Source: Pestalotiopsis fici W106-1 | Lineage: Eukaryota; Ascomycota; Sordariomycetes; Amphisphaeriales; Sporocadaceae | Length of the DNA stretch: 64,000 nucleotides | Direction of reading: 5' to 3' | Assembly: GCF_000516985.1 (NCBI RefSeq) | Contig: NW_006917094.1 | Location: 1,736,001 to 1,800,000, forward strand | Part shown: one piece after another, positions 59,608 through 64,000 of the stretch | How the letters are laid out: every line of letters begins with the position of its first letter | How positions within the stretch are numbered: the first letter of the stretch is position 1 | The notes under the pieces: model-generated | Databases searched by the model: none | What the model was told of the DNA's origin: nothing | What the model saw: only the letters and a program-made list of their open reading frames with translations | Made by a program: the position numbers and the translations under genes

Positions 59608-61251
59608 CTATGCTTCTTTCATGGGGCGCAAGTTCACAAGAAGAGGTTTCTTGTCCCATGAGGTGAAGACCTTTTGGTCAAGCCAGTCGTCTTGTCCGGG
59701 CACCAGCTCCAAGTCGAAAGAGAAGAGCAACCGGCACATGATGAGACGCATTTCAGCAAATGCAAGACTTGTAAACTGTTAGCATCGTTGCGTGAGAACC
59801 AACTCAATGAGCTCCAGCTTGCACTTACTTTCTTCCGATGCAGTTCCTGGGTCCGAAAGAGAATGGCTGAAGGGCTTCCCGCTTATCCATGGTCCATTTC
59901 TCATCCGGATCGATGGATCTCTCAGGGACAAAGGCGTCCGCATCGCAAAAGTTGAGTGGGGAGCGGAACATTGCGTACTGGTTGATGCCCACCATCATAT
60001 TCCCAGGTACGAAGCGGCCGGCAATCAAAGCTCCCTGCGGAGGCGTAAGCCGAGGGTGGTTGTTGGCCCCCGGCGGATATAGTCGCATGGCTTCATCCAG
60101 GGTGGCGTGAAGATACCGGAGCCCGCCCGCACCAATGAGCGTGATGTCTTCTACGCGATTGAAGCTCGATCGAATCTCTTGGGTCAGTTTCTTGTACACG
60201 TTCTGATCCCTGAGAATATAAAAGGTGGCGCCAGATAGTACGGTGGCCGTGGTCTCGCTCCCGGCCACGACCAGAGTCGGGCCATTATTTACAATGTCCG
60301 TTTCTGTGAGCTGGCCCTTTTCTTCTGCCAATAGTAAAGGCGTCAAAAAATCAACGTAGCCGGGGCTGTTCGCTTTGCGGCGTAAGACCTTTTCTCTCGA
60401 CAGTTGGATGTTGGCAGCGTGTTCGCGCTGGACGCGCTTGGGCGCTATTCGCATGAGGAAAGACGAAAAGCCCGGCGCCAAGCGATTCAAAGCACGGATC
60501 CAAGTAACAAACTTGAAAGTACTGAAGATCATATGCACCCAAGGATGATAATTTGAATTGTTTAGGCAGTCAAATGGCTCGGCAAAGGCAAGATGGCCAA
60601 TTACATCAAATGTGGTAAACTGGGTGAGGATTAGCTATCATTCCAAGCATCAAGATGGCGAAACTCACATTGTACCACTGTACAAGATCAAGTGGCTCGC
60701 GACATCTCTTCCCTAGCGACTCTATGAGCTGGTTGACATACAACGTCAGAACTGGCTCTTGCTCTCTCATGGATTTGTCTGAGAAGGCATTGGATAGAAA
60801 TTTGCGCAATTTCGAGTGCTGTTCGCGACCAGCAAAGACGATACTGGGATGCGCCGGGTCTTCGTCGATATTCTGTGATGGGTCTTTGACGTTCTCAGGT
60901 TGCCCGGTCCGATGCCCGTAGATGTCTTTCCAGGCTTGCGGGTCCGTGTAAGCCAGCTCATTGGGAGCAATACGGACGACGGGGCCATATTTCAGATGCA
61001 GCTCATGCACCTTAAATGGGTAGTCGCCGTGGAAAGAGTGGTACATAAACCAGAAGATACTGACTTTTGCATACCACGGTCCAGGATATGATCGCAGAGG
61101 GTGGAAGAAGAGGTTGTATGCGAAATGGACCACCACAAGTGCGCCCAACTATTTAGATTTGTCAACACTTTCGGATGATGCCAAAAGAAAAACAAAACAG
61201 GAGACTGACTGCAGCGATGATGTAGAAACTGGATGTAATGATGTGATGCAT
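59608..61251 (-). CDS. Cytochrome P450 monooxygenase (CYP65/isotrichodermin C-15-hydroxylase-like)
   Basis: ER-anchored heme monooxygenase. Exons 61251-61210, 61148-60669, 60619-59829 and 59767-59608 join in frame to 490 aa. A 14-codon first exon plus the start of exon 2 forms the membrane anchor, followed by FFHPLRSYPGPWYAK. The I-helix is VAGSETTAT, the K-helix E-A-M-R, and the PERF-type motif is FVPERS. The heme loop FSFGPRNCIGRN has Cys434, split by the last intron, and is followed by LAFAEMRLIMCRLLFSFDLEL. This layout is characteristic of CYP65-type enzymes, including trichothecene C-15 hydroxylases. With the adjacent CYP68-like P450 and the MFS exporter it could belong to a metabolite pathway; the product is unknown. 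Confidence 0.9.
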
Positions 61252-62109
61252 CTTGCCGTTGGTAGATTCAACCGCTTCTCACAAGGTTCGAGCTTTGACT
61301 GGGAAGGCCGGGTCGTAAAAGATTGTTCCCTATATGTTTCGAACGACTCCGTACAAATGTCTGTCTGGTTGGCCTCTTGAATTTATGTTGACAAGGAAAA
61401 AAAAAAGAACATGGCTTTGAGGTAATCATGGAGTATCCTGGCTGTCTCTTTCTCCTTATATGCACCGAGTCGTTGAACATGTGGACCCGGCGCTTTTCCA
61501 GACCGCGCAAGCGTACAGTAATGCAACCATCGGGGATCACTGTATACCTGCTAGGTAGGTATGTACCTTAGGGAAATTTTAGCATGGAAGACATTTCCCA
61601 CTCAATCATACAAAAACCAAGTCGGAATAAGACCCCAGCTGAAAATATTGTACTAGGGCAATAGTCTAGTGTTGTGGGTGCCGTACAATGATGGGCACAA
61701 GTCCGCATGGTCATTCCAATCAGAAGCTCTGTTTGAAAAGGTATAGAGCTTTTTTGGCCCGAATTACCCTGGCCTCATTTCCCGGAGCTTTAGATTCATC
61801 TGACAAATCGTACCCTTCGGGCTCTCGGGTTCCTTTCTGTTTCCATAGCAGAATTGCCACCTAGAAAACCGCCATCAAATACGGGCAACCGCCCATCTCA
61901 ACCACAAACTCTTCGAATAGACATTTTGAGTAACACGGTTCCAAAGTCCTTGGCTTTCTCCTGATCTCTAGTCCTCTTGTAAGTCATGATCTAAAATGAT
62001 AACGCCAAGGACTGGCACAATTTTCGAAGACCTTTGCTCCTATTATGAACATTTGCTGAGATAACGAATTTTGCTTCCAGAAATCAATCGTTTCAATCAA
62101 TTCGGTGTC
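61252..62109. other. Divergent promoter region between P450 and MFS exporter
   Basis: No gene seen. TAGGTAGGTATGTACC-like words occur near 61553-61569. The two genes diverge from here and could be co-regulated. Confidence 0.5.
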
Positions 62110-63809
62110 ATGGTTGAGAGAATTCAGCAAAACGACAAAGAGACCCCGGTCGAGGCTTTCAGAGATGGGTTGAGCAATGCCGATCAGGGTAGAGCCTCCA
62201 CGACTAGCGCGGCCGCGGCTGTTCGTATGGCTTCTACAAAATACGTAGAGGACGATATTCGCCTGGGAGAGCCCACTCTTGATCTCGAGTCGAAGGACAT
62301 GTCAGCATCTGGAGATGCCTCCAACCCAGACGATAAAACCGTCTGGTGGGATGGACCTGAGGACCCCGAGAATCCCTATAATTGGCCGAATTGGCAAAAG
62401 ATCTTGAACTGCGGGCTGATTAGCATCATGACCTTGGTATCGGCTCTCGGATCATGTGAGTATTCTTCAAGCCTCGACGGGCCCGGGCAGAGTATGAAAC
62501 ACTGACAATTGTAGCTATTTTTGCGCCCAGCGTTCCCGAAGTCATGGCCGAGTTCGAATCAACATCTCTGACCATGGCGTCTTTCGTAGTCTCGGTTTAC
62601 GTACTGGGTTATGCTTCCGGTCCTCTCCTCCTGGCGCCACTCTCCGAGATTTATGGCCGCCTAATCGTTTACCACGTCTGTGACTTTTGCTTCGTGGTTC
62701 TCTCGGTGGGATCAGCCTTGGCGCCGACTCTAAACAGCCTCGTAGCGATTCGTTTCTTCGCCGGAGTAGCTGGCTGCGCACCTGTTACTAACGGTGGTGG
62801 CTCCATAGCTGATATGGTGCTCCCCGAGCAGCGTGGCATTGCCATGGCCTTGTACAGCGTCGCACCTCTGGCCGGTCCCATCGTTGGCCCTATTGTGGGT
62901 GGATTCGTGAGCCAATCGCTCGGCTGGCGTTGGACCTTTTGGGTTTTGTCCATTGTCGCGGGAATGATTTCTTTGCTGATGCTCTGTGTCATGCGAGAGA
63001 GCTACGCCTACGTCATCTTGAAGCGCAAGACGGCTCGCTTGCAAAAAGCAACCGGAGACTACGAGTTGAGATCGAGACTCGATTCAGGGTTGTCGACGAC
63101 CGATCACTTTAAGCGTGGTATCATTCGGCCAATCAGGATGTTCATCACGTCTCCAATTATTGCAATCACATCCGTTTACATGGCCATCTCGTACGGGTAC
63201 CTCTATCTGATGTTTACCACCATGACGACGGTATTCGAGGACACGTATGGATTCTCTACGGGCCTTGTTGGGCTCGCGTACCTCGGCCTCGGTGTCGGTA
63301 GTATGATTGGAGTAGTCTACACCAGTTTGACATCTGACCGGCACCTCAAGAAGAAACCGGCCAAAACTGTGGAATCATCTGATGAATCTACACAATCTCA
63401 ATCGACGGCGAAGCCGGAGCAGCGGCTGAGAAACCTTCCCGTGGGAGCATTGCTTGTTCCTTGTGGTTTCTTCATCTATGGCTGGACTGCCCAGTATCGA
63501 GTGCACTGGGTTGTTCCAATTATCGCACACATACCTATTGGGCTAGGTATCCAGATCATCTTCTTTTGCATCCAGGTCTACCTCATTGACGCCTTCACCA
63601 TCTATGCTGCGTCGGCGATAGCCAGCAACACTGTTGTTCGATCGCTTTTCGGGGCGTTCCTACCCATGGCTGGCTTGCCCATGTTTAGTGAGCTTGGCCT
63701 GGGTTGGGGGAATAGCTGCTTGGGCTTTATTGCCTTGATCATGATTCCTGCAGCCGTCGTCCTGATCAAATGGGGTGAGACTATCAGATTACGTCACCCA
63801 GTAAACTAG
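62110..63809 (+). CDS. DHA1-type MFS drug/metabolite exporter
   Basis: Twelve-helix proton antiporter at the plasma membrane, of the family that exports toxins and drugs. Exons 62110-62455 and 62515-63809 join in frame to 546 aa. The frame is open upstream to a TTG, but the first ATG is at 62110. The polar N-terminus ends in the conserved WDGPEDPENPYNWP before helix 1. Other hallmarks are PLSEIYGRLIVYH after helix 2, GGGSIADMVLPEQRG at helix 4, PLAGPIVGPIVGGFV (motif C, specific for antiporters) in helix 5 and a charged central loop (KKKPAKTVESSDES). The last helix pairs and GLGWGNSCLGF complete it. Divergent from the neighbouring P450, it may export that pathway's product. Confidence 0.92.
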
Positions 63810-64000
63810 GTGCCTGTGTGATTCAAGAACATGTCGAAACTCCCTCAGCTCAAATTTCTTTTTAGGAAAGAGAAATACTGTATCAATGTAGATCGTGGCA
63901 TAGATGGAAGCCACCTTGGTCGACTTGACATGGTATGGCAATCATTGAATGGTGCCTATCTAGCTCGGTGATAATGCTTTTGTAATATTAGTTCCAATAT
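63810..64000. other. Right edge of window, 3' region of exporter
   Basis: Only the exporter's 3' flank is present. No gene seen before the window ends. Confidence 0.5.

Noticed and set aside
1..64000. CRISPR arrays, bacterial operons, ribosome-binding sites
   Set aside because: Intron-rich eukaryotic genes throughout; no repeat-spacer pattern seen.

Overview
The window is nuclear DNA of a filamentous ascomycete (Pezizomycotina). The evidence is many short spliceosomal introns (about 50-110 bp, GTAAGT-like donors) and ascomycete-specific families: HET domain, NACHT-ankyrin NLR, Pth11-like receptors, CFEM, Zn2Cys6 factor, CYP65/CYP68-type P450s and BBE-like FAD oxidases. The family mix suggests Sordariomycetes, perhaps Hypocreales; that is inference. 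No rRNA, tRNA, CRISPR or intact transposon was found. I support 22 loci: 19 look intact, two carry frameshifts, and one is a gene fragment. Exon boundaries were worked out by hand from splice signals, reading phase and family conservation.

Left part (1-20 kb): a cytochrome b5-fused sphingolipid delta-8 desaturase (+). Three minus-strand enzymes follow: a BBE-like FAD oxidoreductase without covalent-flavin residues, a secreted type-B carboxylesterase and a secreted GMC oxidoreductase. After about 3 kb without a supported gene come a HET-domain protein (+), a degraded BBE-like fragment (-) next to a short telomere-like tract, and a Pth11-like seven-helix receptor (-).

Middle (20-46.5 kb): a P450 (+), a secreted sulfatase (-), a zinc-free MDR alcohol dehydrogenase (+), a proline-iminopeptidase-type hydrolase (-), a 3.6 kb stretch without a supported gene, a CFEM-Pth11 receptor (-), a secreted bicovalent BBE-type oxidase (+), a large NACHT-ankyrin NLR with two frameshifts (+), and a small secreted cysteine-containing protein (-).

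Right part (47.6-64 kb): a maltose-type sugar permease with a one-base frameshift (-), an alpha/beta-hydrolase (-), a Zn2Cys6 regulator (+), a DUF1479 dioxygenase-like protein (+), two P450s (-) and a DHA1 drug-type MFS exporter (+). Regulator, tailoring oxidases and exporter side by side resemble the flank of a secondary-metabolite cluster, but no PKS, NRPS, terpene synthase or prenyltransferase lies inside the window. The core enzyme, if any, would be beyond the right edge. Overall the region looks accessory: oxidoreductases, secreted hydrolases, surface receptors and allorecognition-type genes, several of them decaying.
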